64,000 bases of DNA from Bettongia penicillata ogilbyi (GCA_023548195.1 JAJHZJ010000269.1:703158-767157), one strand, 5' to 3'; positions 43,090 to 55,590 are shown, counted from the first letter of the stretch. Made by a program: numbers and translations. The notes: generated from the sequence alone by a model not told the origin.

Positions 43090-43838
43090 TAAGGGTTAAA
43101 AATAAACTATAAAAAGCAAAAAACAATGAGCTGATATAAAAATTAAGAGTTGATTTTTTTGAAAAAGAGAAATTGCTAGCTAAAAAAAGGAGAAAAACAA
43201 AATTAACAAAAGAAAAATAAGAATAGAACAATTCACAGAAAAATTCTCAGTTCACAGGACATTAAAAAAATATATATCCAATGAGAAGTCATTTATAATC
43301 TCATTTAGTATTTCCCTCTCTCAGTTATCTCCAATTGATTCTATATTTACCTTTTTTTGTACATATTTCCTTAGCATGTTGTTAACCCATTAGATTTTGA
43401 GCTCTTTTAGAGCAAAGACTGTATTTTTTTTCTTTTTTCATGAGTCCAGTTCTTATTAATGTCTAAAGAATAACAAACACTCAAGAAAAATTCATGACTG
43501 AGTACAGAAAAAAGTTAATTTTGCCTAATTTTATACCTAAAAAGAATAATTTGAATGAAATGAATAGTTATAAAAATAAAAAGTACCTAGATTAAGGCAA
43601 ATAGGGAAGATAAAAAATTGATCACAGAAAAAAAGAAATTGATGAAATTATAAAAGAGTTTTTGTGATGGAGAGAAGGATGACAAAACGAACAATACAAT
43701 AAGAATGATTATTAGTGTGATAAGAACAAGAGTGACAGTAGAACAACAAAAAAGACTCAAGTATTTGAAAGTGAATTCTATAAAACACGAAAAGAATGCC
43801 ACTCGAGTTTCCATCAGGTAAACTATTAAAAAAAATGA
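43090..43838 (+). mobile_element. Ancient L1 copy I, left part (connector to RT start)
   Basis: Plus-strand decayed ORF2. Landmarks are GAGTTGATTTTTTTGAAAAAG (43148), AATTTTATACCTAAAAAGAAT and GAATGAAATGAATAG (43530-43565), then AAGTGAATTCTATAAAACACG (43769), the counterpart of AAGTGAATTCTATCAAATC in copy G. It stops at the insertion of copy G and resumes at 50560. Confidence 0.5.
43305..43500 (+). repeat. L2/CORE-type insertion in ancient L1 copy I
   Basis: CCCATTAGATTTTGAGCTC, then TTAGAGCAAAGACTGTATT and the CACTCAAGAAAAATTCATGACTGAG end match the general tail of these SINE/LINE families. It interrupts the decayed ORF2. Confidence 0.5.
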
Positions 43839-44808
43839 GGGGGGCGGAGCCAACATGGCGAGTGAGAACAACAACTCACCTAGCTCTCGGACAAACTCCT
43901 TCAGATACCTCTGAAAGTAGAATCTGATCAAATTTTGGAGGTGCGGAATCCAGTGGGAGACAGACTGTGACGGATTTGGAGCTCAGGTTGGACTGGAAGG
44001 TAGAAGGGAAGGATTTGTTCTGCGGGGCTGAGCCCATAGCACACACAGCAGCGTGGCCAGCGCAGTGGAGCAGAAGGGACCCGAGAAATGTGAGAGGTGG
44101 ACAGAAGCAGAGGAGCAGCACGGAGGGTGGGAGACAAGCCGACCTAAGTCAGTGAGAGCTGCAGAGTACCACATATCAGCACAGCAGCTCCTGAGACCTG
44201 CGGCCCGAGACATCAAAATTCGGTAAGTCACCTACTTGAACTTCTGGGAACCAGGATGGAGGAGGGAGCAGTAAATGATCTCTCCTCCCCCCTTGATGAC
44301 CGTGAAAGAACCATAAAATATTTCCCCAGAAAAATCCTAGATCAGCAAGAACAGCAGAAGGAGGCCAATAGTTTCATAACACCTGACGGGAGGAAAATAC
44401 CTAAGGGAGATTCCTCCTACAGTGACAGAGGCAAACCGGAAGGACAGAGGAACCAGGGCAGAGAAAACTCTCACTAGAGCCCAGGAGAGCCTCAGTGCCA
44501 GGAGAAGAGCCCCAGGAGGGGTGGGAACATGCATTAGCATCTAGGTGTGCCTCAGCTGTCCAGGGGAATCAGAAAGACAATAGGGCAGCTGGGATTACCA
44601 GCCCCTGAGCTTACCTTTGCCTCAGTTCAGCTGAGGAGATCTCCTGTGACCAGACCACTTCTTCCACACACTTAACAAGATAAACCCAGTGTTTATCAGG
44701 GAAAGACCAAACAAAAACCTGCTTTTACCTTTTATACACATCAGCTCAGCAAAAAGTTCTCTATCTTCCAACTGAAAGAACCAGAAGCCACAACACTCAA
44801 TCAACATC
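43839..44808 (+). promoter_or_regulatory. L1 copy G 5' UTR (internal promoter region)
   Basis: About 970 bp, GC-richer than the window, with CpGs near the start. L1 5' UTRs carry an internal RNA polymerase II promoter that starts transcription at the first base. Frames inside it (43967-44155 and 44256-44477) have no ORF1-like content. Confidence 0.55.
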
Positions 44809-45799
44809 ATGAACAAGAAAAAGCAGAGGACCGAAAGAACCATAGAATCTTTCTATGGGGTAAAAAACAAAACAAAAACACCAAAGAGGTCAGAGCTGAG
44901 ACTGTACTTCCATCTGAAACTTCAGAATGGACTATGAACTGCTTGCAAGCACAAGCAGCTATCCTGGAACAGTTGAAGAAGGAAATAGAAGATAAACTGG
45001 CCAATGATTTTAAAATTATTAAGAAAGAATTCACTGATGAGAACATCTCTTTGAAAAGGAAAATTGAACAAATAGAAAAAGAAGTTCAAAAATTAACTGG
45101 AGAAAATAGCTCCTTAAGAGGAAAAATTGGGCATATGGAATAGGAGATGCAAAAGTTAATGGAAGAAAACAATTTGATAAAGATTAGATTTGGGGAAGTA
45201 GAAACTAATGACTCAATGAGACAGCAAGAATCAGTCAAATAAAATCTAAAGAATTAAAAGATAGAAGAAAATGTAAAATATCTAATTGGAAAAACAACTG
45301 ACCTGGAAAATAGATCCAGAAGAGAAAACTTAAGAACTATTGGCCTGCCAGAAACCCATGATGGAGAAAAGAGTCTGGACAATATCTTCCAGGAAATCAT
45401 CAAGGAAAACTGCCCAGAAGTACTAGATTCAGAGGGCAAAATAGTCATCGAAAGAATCCACCATTGCCCTCCTGAAAGGGATCCCAAACTCAAAACCCCA
45501 AGAAATATAGTTGTCAAATTTCAGAGCTATCAAATGAAGGAGAAAATATTACAAGCAGACAGAAAGAAACAATTTAAATATCAAGGAGATACAGCCAAGA
45601 TTACACAGGACCTTGCAGCTTCTACATTAAAAGATTGAAAGAATTGGAACCCAATATTCCATAAGGCAAAGGAGTTGGGACTACAACCAAGGATCAACTA
45701 CCCAGCAAAGTTCAGCATAACATTTCAGGCAAGGAGAAAGTCATTCAACGAAGTAAGGGATTTCCAGAGCTTCCTGACCAAAACGCCAGAATTTAAATA
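44809..45799 (+). pseudogene. L1 copy G ORF1 (several stops)
   Basis: Begins at the ATG at 44809 (MNKKKQRTERTIESFYG). It continues after a frame change at 44934 with the coiled coil (ISLKRKIEQIEKEVQKLTG), then the RNA-recognition and C-terminal domains (SRRENLRTIGLPETHDG, DPKLKTPRNIVVKFQSY, LGLQPRINYPAKFSITF). Stops fall at 45141-45143 and at several later places. The end near 45799 (TKTPEFK) gives a usual ORF1 length of about 330 residues. Confidence 0.85.
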
Positions 45800-46289
45800 G
45801 CCAGTAGTCAATTAGGGCAAACTGTTTAGCTCCCTATGAGGGAAGATGATATATGCTAATCTTGAGAATTGTATGGCTATTATGAAATATAAAAGGGATA
45901 TGCATAGGGGGAACAGGTATAAAGTAAATGATACCATGATAAAAAATATGATTTAAGTATGAGAAGGGATTGTAATAGGAGGTATGAAAAGGAGGAAGCA
46001 GAAAATGGCAAATTACAACACAAGAAGAAGTACAAAATCATAGTAGAGGAAAAGAAGGGAGGGAGATGAGCATTGTGTGAGAGGTACCCTCATCTGATTT
46101 GTTTAAAGGATGGAACAATAAACTTAAGTAGGTAATCCTAACTAGCTATTTAGAGAATAGGAGAGGAAGGGGGAAGAAAGAGGAGGGAGGCTAAAAGGGA
46201 GGGAAGAAGCAATAAGAGTAAAGGGGAGAAAAACGGAGGGGTTCTAAAACAAGGAGGGGAAAGCTGCAGGAGGAGGTGGTGAAAAGTGA
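45800..46289 (+). mobile_element. L1 copy G inter-ORF spacer
   Basis: A purine-rich stretch of about 490 bp (GAGAAGGGATTGTAATAGG, GGGAGGGAAGAAGCAATAAG) separates ORF1 from ORF2. It is the counterpart of 2041-2554. Confidence 0.6.
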
Positions 46290-49200
46290 ATACTATTGAG
46301 GAGAAGAAGGGAGACAGGAGAGCTAAAAGCACAAATGGTGGGAAAGGAGATGGAGGGAAATACACAGATTGTAATCATAACTGTGAATGTGAATGGAATG
46401 AATTCTCCCATAAAAAGGAGATGGAAAGCAGAAGGGATTAAAAGCCAAAATCCAACAATATGCTGCTTAGAAGAAGAACATTTGAAATGGGGAGGATACA
46501 CATAGGGTAAAGGTCAAAGGATGGAGCAGAATATATTGTGCTTCAGCTGATGTAAGAAAGGCAGGAGTACCAATCCTAATCACACACAAAGCAAAAGCAG
46601 AAATAGATCTAATCAAAAGGGATAGTGATGGAAACTATATCCTGCTAAAAGGCACCATAGGCAATGAAGCAATATCATTATTAAACATGTATGCTCCAAG
46701 TGATATAGCATCCAGATTCTTAGAGGAGAGGTTAGGGGAGTTGAAGAAAGAAATTGACAGCAAAACTATACTTGTGCAGGACCTCAACCTCCCTCTATCT
46801 GAACTTGATAAATCTAACATTAAAATAAACAAGAAAGAGGTTAAGGAGGTAAATAAAACTCTAGATAAGGTGGATATGATAGATCTTTGGAGAAAATTGA
46901 ATGGGAATAGAAAGGAATATACCTTTTTCTCAGCAGTACATGGAACATTTACAAAAATTGACCATGTACTAGGACATAAAAATCTCAAAATCCAGTGCAG
47001 AAAGGCAGAGATAATCAATGCATCCTTCTCAGATCATAACGTAATAAAATTATATGTAATAAAAGGCCATGGAAAGATAAAGCAAAAATCAACTGGAAAC
47101 TAAATAATCTGATCCTAAAGAAGGAATGGGTTAAAGAAGAAATCATAGAAAAATCAACAACTTCATTCAAGAGAATGACAATAATGAGACAACCTACCAA
47201 ATCTTATGGGATACTGCAAAAGCAGTTCTTACGGGAAGTTTTATATCTTTGAATGCCTACATTAATAAAATACAGAAAGAGGAGATCAACGAATAAGCCA
47301 TGCAGCTGAAAAAGCTAGAAAAAGAACAAATTGAAAATCCCCAAGAAAAGACCAAATTAGAAATACTGAAAACCCAAGGAGAGATTAATAAAATTGAAAT
47401 TAAGAAAACTATTGAATTATAAATAAAACCAATAGTTGGTTTTATGAGGAAACTAATAAAATTGATAAACCTTTGTTCAATTTGATTTAAAAAATGAAAG
47501 AAGAATATCAAATTCAATATTAAAAAAGAAAGGGGTGAACTCACTTCCAATGAGGAGGAAATTAAAACAATAATTAGAAATTACTTTGCCCAACTTTATG
47601 CACACAATTTCAATAATGTAAACGAGATTGATGAATATTTAAAAAAAAATTCAAATTGCCCAGATTAACAGAAGAGGAAGTTGAATACATAAACAACCCC
47701 ATCTCAGAAAAAGTAATAGGAAAAAATTCTCCTGGACCAGATGGATTCACAAGTGAATTCTATCAAATCTTTACAGAACAGTTAATTCCAATGCTATATA
47801 CACTACTTTTGAAAATTGGAGAAGAAAGAGTCCTCCCAAATTCTTTCTATGATACAAATATGGTTTTGATACCCAAACCAGGAGGAGACAAAACAGAGAA
47901 AGAAAATTGTAGACCAATTTCCCTAATGAATATAGATGCAAAAATTTTAAACAAGATTTTAGCAAAACGAATACAGCATCTTATCACGAAAATAATACGT
48001 TATGATCAGGTAGAATTCATACCAGGAATGCAGGGCTGGTTCAATATTAGAAAAACTCTTAGCATTATTGATCATATCAACAACGTAACTAACAAAAACC
48101 ACATGATTATCTCAATAGATGCAGGAAAAGCTTTTGACAAAATCTAACACCCATTCCTATTAAAAACACTGGGGTACATAGGACTAAAGGGAACTTTCCA
48201 TAAAATAATAAGTAGTATCTACCTAAAACTTCAGCAAGCATTATATGCAATGGGGATAAACTAGGTGCATTTCCAACAAGATCAGGGGTGAAAAAAGGAT
48301 GTCTATTATCACTACTATTATTGAATATGGCACCAGGAATGTTAGCTGTAGCAATTAGACGAGGTAAAGAAATTGAAGGAATAAAAATAGCCAAAGAAGA
48401 AACTAAGTTATCACTCTTTGTAGATGATATGATGATGTACTTAGAGAATCCCGGAGATTGAAGTAACAAACTACTTGAAATTACAAACAACTTTGGCAAA
48501 GTTGCACTGTACAAAATAAACCCACACAAATCTTCTGCATTCCTATATATTAGCATCCAAATCCAACACCAAGAGATAGAAAGATAAATCCCATTTAAAT
48601 CTAGGGTAGACACTATAAAGACTTAGGAGTTTACCTGCCAAAACCAACGAGGGATTATATGAACACAATTACAAGACACTTTTTGCACAAATAAAGTCAG
48701 ATTTAAGTAAGTGGAAAAACATCAGTTGTTCATGGGCAGGCTGAGCTAATATAATAAAAATGACAATTCTACCTAAATTAATTTACTTATTTAGTGCCAT
48801 ACCAATTAAACTATCAGATAATTATTTTCTAGAGCTGGATAAAACAATATCAAAATTCATATGGAAGAAGAAAAGGTCCAGAATTTCAAACGGACTAATG
48901 AAAAGAAATACCTGGGAAGGTGGCCTAGCACTACCAGGCCTCAAATTTTATTATAAAGTAGCATTTATCAAAACCACTTGGAATTGGCTAAGAAATAGAG
49001 GGGTATACAAATGGAATAGGCTTGACCCTCAAGACACAGTAGGAAAGGAATATAGCAACCTCCTGTTTGATAAACCCAAAGACCCCAGCTTCTGGGATAA
49101 GAACTCACTGTTTGACAAAAATTGCTGGAAAACTGGTTAACAGTGTGGCAGAAATTAAGTATAGACCTATACCTGACACCGTACACAAGGATAAAGTCCA

Positions 49201-49985
49201 TATGGGTACATGATTTAGGTATAAAGATTGATAGCATGAATAAACTGGAGGAGCAAAGGATAATGTATTTATCAGATTTATGGAAAAGGGAAGAATTTTT
49301 CACTAAAGAAAAGATAGGAAGCATTATGAAATGCAAGATGGATAATTTTGATTACATTAAACTGAAAAGTTTTTGCACAACCAAACCCAATGCATCCAAA
49401 ATTCGGAGGGATGTTGTAAATTGGGAAAAAAATCTTATGGCTAAGCTCGGGGATAAAGGCCTCATTTCTAGAATATATAGAGAACTGACTCAAATGTACA
49501 ACCATACAAGTCATTCCCCAATTGATAAATGGTCAAAGGATATGAACAGGCAATTTTCAAGGGAAGAAATTAAAGATATCTATAACCATATGAAAAAGTG
49601 CTCTAAATCACTACTGATTAGAGAGATGCAAATCAAAACAACTCTGAGGTACCACATCACACCTATAAGATTGGCAAATATGAGAGAAAAAGAAAATGAT
49701 AAATGCTGGAGAGGATGTGGGAGAGTTGGAATACAAATTCATTGTTGGTGGAGCTGTGAGCTCAATCTACCATTCTGGAGAACGGTTTGAAACTATGCCC
49801 AAAGGGCCAGAAAAATGTGTATACTCTTTGACCCGGAAATATTGCTACTAGGACTGTATATCCAAGAGATCATAAAAATAGGAAAGGGTCCCACATGTAC
49901 AAAAATACTTATAGCAGCACTTTTTTTTTATTTTCAAGAATTGGAAATAAAAGGGATGCCCATCAATTGGGGAATGGCTTAATAA
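46290..49985 (+). pseudogene. L1 copy G ORF2 (endonuclease, RT, C-terminal domain; broken)
   Basis: Five large frame pieces follow in order. The endonuclease start is at 46296-46505 (NVNGMNSPIKRRW) and its end at 46687-47103 (ILVQDLNLPLSELD, where the usual G of GDLN is Q; FSDHNVIKLY). The RT start is at 47656-48147 ([32 protein letters not shown]). The RT active box reads FVDDMMMYLENP at 48420-48455, Asp-Asp being the catalytic pair. Later pieces at 48760-49140 and 49122-49790 end in the cysteine-containing C-terminal part (NDKCWRGCGRVGIQIHCWW). ORF2 is about 1230 codons, the normal size, but frame changes abolish a full protein. Confidence 0.85.
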
Positions 49986-50555
49986 ATTATGGTATATGAA
50001 TGTAATGGAGTACTATTACACCATAAGAAATGATGAAGAAGAACACTTCAAGGAGGCCTGGAAGGACTTATATGATCTGATGCTGAGCAAAAGGAGCACA
50101 ACCAGGAGAGCACTGTGCACAGCAACGACCACAGTGTGCAAGAGTGTTTTCTGGTAGACTTGGAACTTCGTAATAACCCAAGAACTTACTAAAAAAAAAA
50201 AAAAAAAAAAAAAAAATTCCAGTAGTAGTATTCTAAACGAAAAGGTCTTCCACACTTAGAGAAAAAAATATGGAAGTCATTCGCAAAATGTAGCAGATCA
50301 TGTTTGTATATGTGTAGGTTTTAGTGTATTATGTTTTGATTTGTTATATGATTTCTTCCATTTATTTTAGTTCGACTACATAACATGACTATTGTGAAAA
50401 TGTACTCAATAGGAAAGTATACGTAGGACCTATACAGAATTGTATGCTTTTGTGGGGAGGGAGGGGGGTAGTTGGGGAAAGGTGGGGGGGCGGGGGCGAT
50501 AAAATCATAATTTTAAGAAGCGATTGTAGAACACCAAAAAAATAAAAATTAATTA
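49986..50555 (+). terminator. L1 copy G 3' UTR and polyadenylation tail
   Basis: Contains a poly-A run at 50190-50214, a G-rich segment GGGGGGCGGGGGCG near 50485 and AATAAAAATTAATT before the end. G-rich 3' UTR tracts are usual in L1 elements. Confidence 0.55.
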
Positions 50556-50559
50556 ATTA

Positions 50560-51565
50560 AAAAGAAAGGATCTTAACAGGGTTCATTTTATGAAGTGAAT
50601 TTCATCCCCTTACCTAAATCAGAAAAAGAAAAATGCAAACAATGAAACCTAAAAATAAAATGATGGAAATAGTCATAGTAACAAACACTGTATTATTCAG
50701 AATGATTGGTTAGATTTTATGCCAAAATTTCTGAATTTGCTCAATTTTAACAAAATAATATAAGAAAATTTCATCATATTAATAAAAACACAAGAAAATT
50801 CTCATGGCTGTAATTAATAAATTTGGAAATATATTTATTGCAAAATAAAACAAATCATATTAAAAACACACAAAAGTATAAAATTAAAGGACATCTTTTC
50901 TGTTGGGTAAACAATATATGTCCAAGTATTTATCTTGATGGAGAAATTCTAGGAAAAATATTCCAATAATATTTGGGGCAAAAGAAATATATCTAATGAC
51001 ACAGTAATTTAATATAATTTTAAAGCAATAGATGTCCAGATAATATAATGAATGAAGTTGAGCAAATAGTCATAAGTAAAGAAAAACAAAATGATTTCAA
51101 CGTTCAGAAAATATGATGCCTACTTAACTAACTCCAGGTATAAAATTAAAATAATTTAATTAAGTAATTAGTTTTGTAAAGTAATAGAATGTAAAAGAGT
51201 TGTAAGCCTATTTGTGCAATCCCAATAAAATTCAGCAAGGTTATTTTTTTTAAAGTAAGCTCATTCTAATTAACTATAAAGTATACAAAATATGCCAAAT
51301 TTAACATACCTAAGGATAATCGAGTTTTATAGGGCTCTAACGTCTAAATTCTTCTTACAGAAGCAATGAAGATTCATAACTGGACCTATATTACTTGTCC
51401 ATGTTTCGGCTATGCAAATAAAATTAAAATGGCAATAATCCTTAAATTGATTCAGAGATTTGATAATCAAGCTAAACGGTGTCAATACAAAGAATTTGGC
51501 AAAATAATTATAAAATTCACCTGAAGGGGCAAAAGAGCAAAAGAAACATTTTAAATAATCAAAGC
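50560..51565 (+). mobile_element. Ancient L1 copy I, right part (RT region)
   Basis: Plus-strand wording continues the piece that ended at 43838: AAAGAAAGGATCTTAACAGG, TTTTATGAAGTGAATTTC and CCTTACCTAAATCAGAAAAAG match the RT positions following the left piece. A later KFT*RGKRA-like stretch near 51510 matches the FIW region of copy G. Very decayed, and recognition is by order of short words only. Confidence 0.4.
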
Positions 51566-51576
51566 AAATGAGCACT

Positions 51577-51665
51577 AATTATGTTTGTGTGTGTGTATGT
51601 GTATATATACATACACCCATATGTATGTATGTATATGTCTATGTGTGTATAGTGTGTGTATATGT
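51577..51665. repeat. GT/AT simple repeat
   Basis: GTGTGT, then ATATATAC and ATGTATGT units. Confidence 0.85.
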
Positions 51666-51792
51666 CTGTATTCCATGACATACACATAAGCATCGTTTCC
51701 CAATACATGATATGGATGACATTATAGCAAAGAAAACTGAAAGCTGGAAGTGAAAGAGATAGGAGACCCAAGAGAGTGGTGTAATGAAAACC

Positions 51793-51838
51793 TAAAAAAA
51801 AGAAAAGAAAAGAAAAAGAAAAAGGAAAGGAAAAAAAA
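51793..51838. repeat. A-rich repeat (AAAAG units)
   Basis: AAAAGAAAAG-type repetition, probably an old poly-A tail. No element with a matching body was recognised beside it. Confidence 0.6.
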
Positions 51839-51844
51839 CTACCC

Positions 51845-52635
51845 AGGATGAGAATATAGGTCAATGTTATATTCAGCAGATATATCAAGAAACACGAGGA
51901 CTGAGGGAAAAATATAACACATAATATTTAAGAATTGAGATTATTGGTTATTTTGGAGAGATCAGTTTCAATTGAGTGAAGTAGTCAGTACACATGTTTT
52001 AAATTATTAAGGAACAGGAGGAAGGGAAGTGGAGGCAAGGAAGATAGATAACAAATGTTTGAGAAACAAAGTAAAGACCTCAGGTGATATCTTGAGGGAG
52101 AGTAAAATCTAGTGTTAATAATGGGACATATAAGCATCTTCCAGGTTAATAGGGAAGTAACATATATAGTGGCCAATGATAAGAGAGATAATACGAAAGA
52201 CAAACAGAGAAAGCCAGCAAGTGATAGGAGGAGCTATCTGCTGGGGGAAAAATGTTGGGAGAAAATGCGATCAATGACATAAGTAGAAAAATAGAACATA
52301 TATCTTGGAGGCACCTTGCTTCTCTGAATTCCCATATCACGTGGGTGGGAGTATACTTCTATTCAATTCCTATCTGAAAGAGGATGCATCTTTAAAACTG
52401 ATCATACTGGAATAGTCTCTTTTCCAAGAGCTCTTTTCTATAAAGGGTAAAGAATTATTCCTATATAGGGAAAATCACAAGTCATTCATGTCTCAAAGAA
52501 CCATGAATTAAAGTAGTACGGAAGAAGGAAGTCTTCCATTCTTTTTTTCCTGCTCTCCCATGGCTAGAAAAATTTTAACTATATGGATAGTAGTAAATTT
52601 AGGATTTGTAGATGATAGAGATTTCAACTAGCAGC
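51845..52635. other. Unrecognised DNA
   Basis: No gene or known repeat was seen. Confidence 0.4.
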
Positions 52636-52639
52636 CATA

Positions 52640-52810
52640 AGAATTGAGTGCAAATTCTACCTTGTGTGGAAAAGTCTATTAATTTTTTGCTCAACTTCAT
52701 ATTCTTCATATTTAAAATGAGATTCTAACTCACAGAGTTGTTCAGAGGATCAAATGAGAGTACATTTGTGAATAGGTTTGTAAACGTCAAAATATCATAC
52801 AAATGCTTAC
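52640..52810 (+). repeat. MIR-type SINE
   Basis: TGAGTGCAAATTCTACCTTG, CATATTTAAAATGAGATTC, AGTTGTTCAGAGGATCAAAT and TTTGTAAACGTCAAAATATC follow the plus-strand MIR order. From 52820 to 53414 nothing was recognised. Confidence 0.6.
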
Positions 52811-53414
52811 TATTGCTTTTGCTATATATTGCCATTGTTTTCAGTGTGTAGCAAATGAATAGCAATGCTCATAGAGAAAAGGAGAAGCGCTATTGTCTGA
52901 TAGTGCCAAATGTACGAGGCTTGACATTGTCTGCTCCTCTAGGGTGCATGGGGAAATGAAGGTACATTAAGATAAAAAAGCAACAAACTCATAGTGACAG
53001 GTATTTATTCATAAAACCCTCAGTCAACATCAGATCATCAATGAGATTTTACTGTTCTGGACAATCTTCTAAGAAGATTTTTTTCTTTATTAAGTCAATG
53101 TGGATTCCAGTCATTTTAATATATGCACATTTGCTAAGCAAGATCATTTTATATGTATCAATGAATAATAATAATAAACAATAAGAAATTATATTTCTCC
53201 AAAATGAAAGTTTGTTTATACTTTGCTCTCTAATAATTAAATATTATTTTTTATTTCAATAGAAAATGATATTAACAAATGACACAAAACAGATGTATTC
53301 AAAGATTTGAATCCCTGGGAGTTCAACTAAATCAGTTAAGGGAAAGAATAAATACAGAATGTGGACAGTGTTCACCTAGTCATTCACAGCTGTTCTGTAC
53401 AGCTTTAAATGGGT

Positions 53415-53622
53415 TGGATATATATTTATTATTCAGAGAGTTGGACTCCATGCCTGTTGATTTTTAATTTCTCAGTATTTTCTCTGAAGTTTAGGATGTT
53501 GACTTTTCTCCCTGAATTAGTTAATGCTATATGTGCTTGATTAAAGGAGATTTTTAACCCCTTAAAAGTTGCCTTTCCATTTAAAAAACAAGTCAAAGAG
53601 TCTGTGATATCAGGCTCCCCTG
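53415..53622 (+). repeat. Direct repeat, copy 1
   Basis: About 208 bp, from GGATATATATTTATTATTCAG to GGCTCCCCTGT. It is nearly identical to 55243-55453: only a few differences, for example TCCATTTAAA versus TCCTTTTAAA and ACAAG versus ACAGG. The frame 53279-53467 overlapping it has no recognisable function. Confidence 0.9.
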
Positions 53623-54915
53623 TTCCTATATTAATGTTAACTGCCTTGCCAATTGCCTTGTATAGAAATAATCACATGAAGAGGGGCAACATATTTATTA
53701 TGGACTTTACTTTGGTAAGTATACTCAAGAATTTTTTATTCAAAGAAAATTAGAGAAATGTCACTAAAACCTCCACCCAAATGGATGATAAGTATGTTTG
53801 TTTGAGCAATACATTATCTATTATTTCTTTCTAGTAATTATAATTCTTCGTTATTCTCATGATTTATCCAAATTTTCACAGAATCCATTTTTTGAATAAT
53901 TAAGTGTGGGCTTGTGGACTGCTTGATTGGCCTCAAAGAGAAGGTATCTCTTAACCATTAGAAAGTAAAAAAAAAATTGCATCAATGTTGAATTATTGAA
54001 TACTTTGGATTCCCAAGACTATTTAAGAAAAAAAAACTTTCTAAAATTTCAAATGATGGGAAAAAACTATAAAAGAATAGTGGTGGAACATATACACAAG
54101 AGAATTTAGAGCACTTGTCTACATTAATGGGGGTAACTTTCTATTATCAGGTTAAAAAATTTGAATTATTAATGGAGTATCTTCACAGGTAAGAGAGTCA
54201 TTAACAGTTTGGGAGCACAAAAATACTAGAGAAAAATATGACATAAAATAAAACAAATGCCATTAAAGAATACACAAGCAAAAGCATTATTCTGAAAGAT
54301 ACTTTCAGGAAAATGCTAATTATGAGGATCTATACTTATTAGGATTATAAGTATCAACAGATTATCAAAATCAATGGAGATGACAAATAAAAATTAATTA
54401 CTTAAAATTCAGACATCAATAATTCAACATACATAGAAAAGAAAAACAAAACAAAACAAAATAAAAAGCCAGAACTTCTGTGTGGAGACAAGGAATCCCC
54501 AAACGAGAACTTATTCACATTGTGGGAGTTTGGAGCAGAGGAGAGAAAAGAAAACTTGCTTCAAATAAAATAAAATAAAAATTGCTAAATTTAACAATTT
54601 TGATAACAAACAATAAATATTACTAGTGAATAGAAGAAAGACCTCCAATTATGAAAGAAATGAAATTCAATTAATTTAAAATTGTCCTGTAGCCACAAAA
54701 TATCACAGAAAGAAATGAAATGATATATTTAAGTACAAACGTTCCACAAACAAGATCTGCAAATGAAATACATGTCTTATAAAACTGAGCTTTATTATCA
54801 TTGAAAAAGAAATTGACAGTCAGCCAAAGAGAAACAGTGGAGATATTCCTGATGGGTCCTGGAGTGCTGTTTTTATGGACATAATCTTAAACTTTCAAAT
54901 GTATCTGGAAATCTG
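53623..54915. other. Unrecognised DNA between the direct repeats
   Basis: AT-rich, with A-rich tracts near 54440-54470 and 54565-54590. I recognise no gene or repeat family. Confidence 0.4.
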
Positions 54916-54919
54916 TAAA

Positions 54920-55242
54920 AATCTTATTTTAGTTCACCCTGGTAAACCATTTCAACAGATGGGCCAAACCAGGTTGGGGGTTACCAGGGATTCTCAATCC
55001 CTTTGGTGAGTTAGAGGGGTGTCTACACCAAGTTTGTGAAGACTTCCTCTGGTGTATTGGGTGGATGAGAACAATTTGTTTCAATGGCCATGAAACAGAT
55101 GAAACTTTGGGGATTACTGACTGAAAGCATTTTTTGGCCAGAGGAGACTCTGGGAAGCCACTAAAGAGTCCTCTGGCTTTGAAAACCCAGATGCATCCCT
55201 CTCTGGTAAATATGGTCAAATAGTTGGATCTGTCTGTTGATT
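54920..55242. repeat. Possible interspersed repeat
   Basis: GC-richer stretch with wording I associate with a marsupial repeat (CACCCTGGTAAACCATTTC, GATGGGCCAAACCAGG, GATGAGAACAATTTGTTTC, AATGGCCATGAAACAGATG). The family is not named, and the identification is weak. The minus frame 55282-54929 has no motif. Confidence 0.35.
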
Positions 55243-55453
55243 TGGGATATATGCATTTATTATTCAGAGAGTTGGACTCCATGCCTGTTGATTTTTAATT
55301 TCTCAGTATTTTCTCTGAAGTTTAGGATGTTGACTTTTCTCCCTGAATTAGTTAATGCTATATGTGCTTGATTAAAGGAGATTTTTAACCCCTTAAAAGT
55401 TGCCTTTCCTTTTAAAAAACAGGTCAAAGAGTCTGTGATATCAGGCTCCCCTG
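55243..55453 (+). repeat. Direct repeat, copy 2
   Basis: Matches 53415-53622 with a few substitutions and a 2-bp indel near the left end (ATATATGCATTTATT). The flanks on both sides differ from those of copy 1. Confidence 0.9.
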
Positions 55454-55499
55454 TGCATTTTGGGATGCTTACTTATACAAGTGATGAACTCACATGCTC

Positions 55500-55590
55500 A
55501 TATGTTCCATATTTAAAGTGTATGAGAGAGAGTAAGAGAAAGAGAGGCAGAAAGAGAGGGAGAAAAAAACAGGGAGGGAGAAAGCGAGAG
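55500..55590. repeat. GA-rich simple repeat
   Basis: AGAGAGAGTAAGAGAAAGAG, then GAGGGAGAAA units: purine-only DNA over about 80 bp. From 55600 to 56380 nothing was recognised. Confidence 0.8.

Larger units (their letters stand above)
43839..50555 (+). mobile_element. LINE-1 copy G, full length but degenerate
   Basis: It starts GGGGGCGGAGCCAACATGGCG and ends in AATAAAAATTAATTAATTAAAAA. At about 6.7 kb it has every part of an L1: 5' UTR, ORF1, spacer, ORF2, 3' UTR with a G-run (50460-50495) and a poly-A-type tail. The ORFs contain stops and frame changes but read almost continuously, so the copy is moderately young. It has inserted into ancient L1 copy I. Confidence 0.9.

Noticed and set aside
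53415..55453. Paired LTRs of a small provirus
   Set aside because: The repeat ends are not TG...CA, and no primer site, polypurine tract or viral gene lies between the copies.
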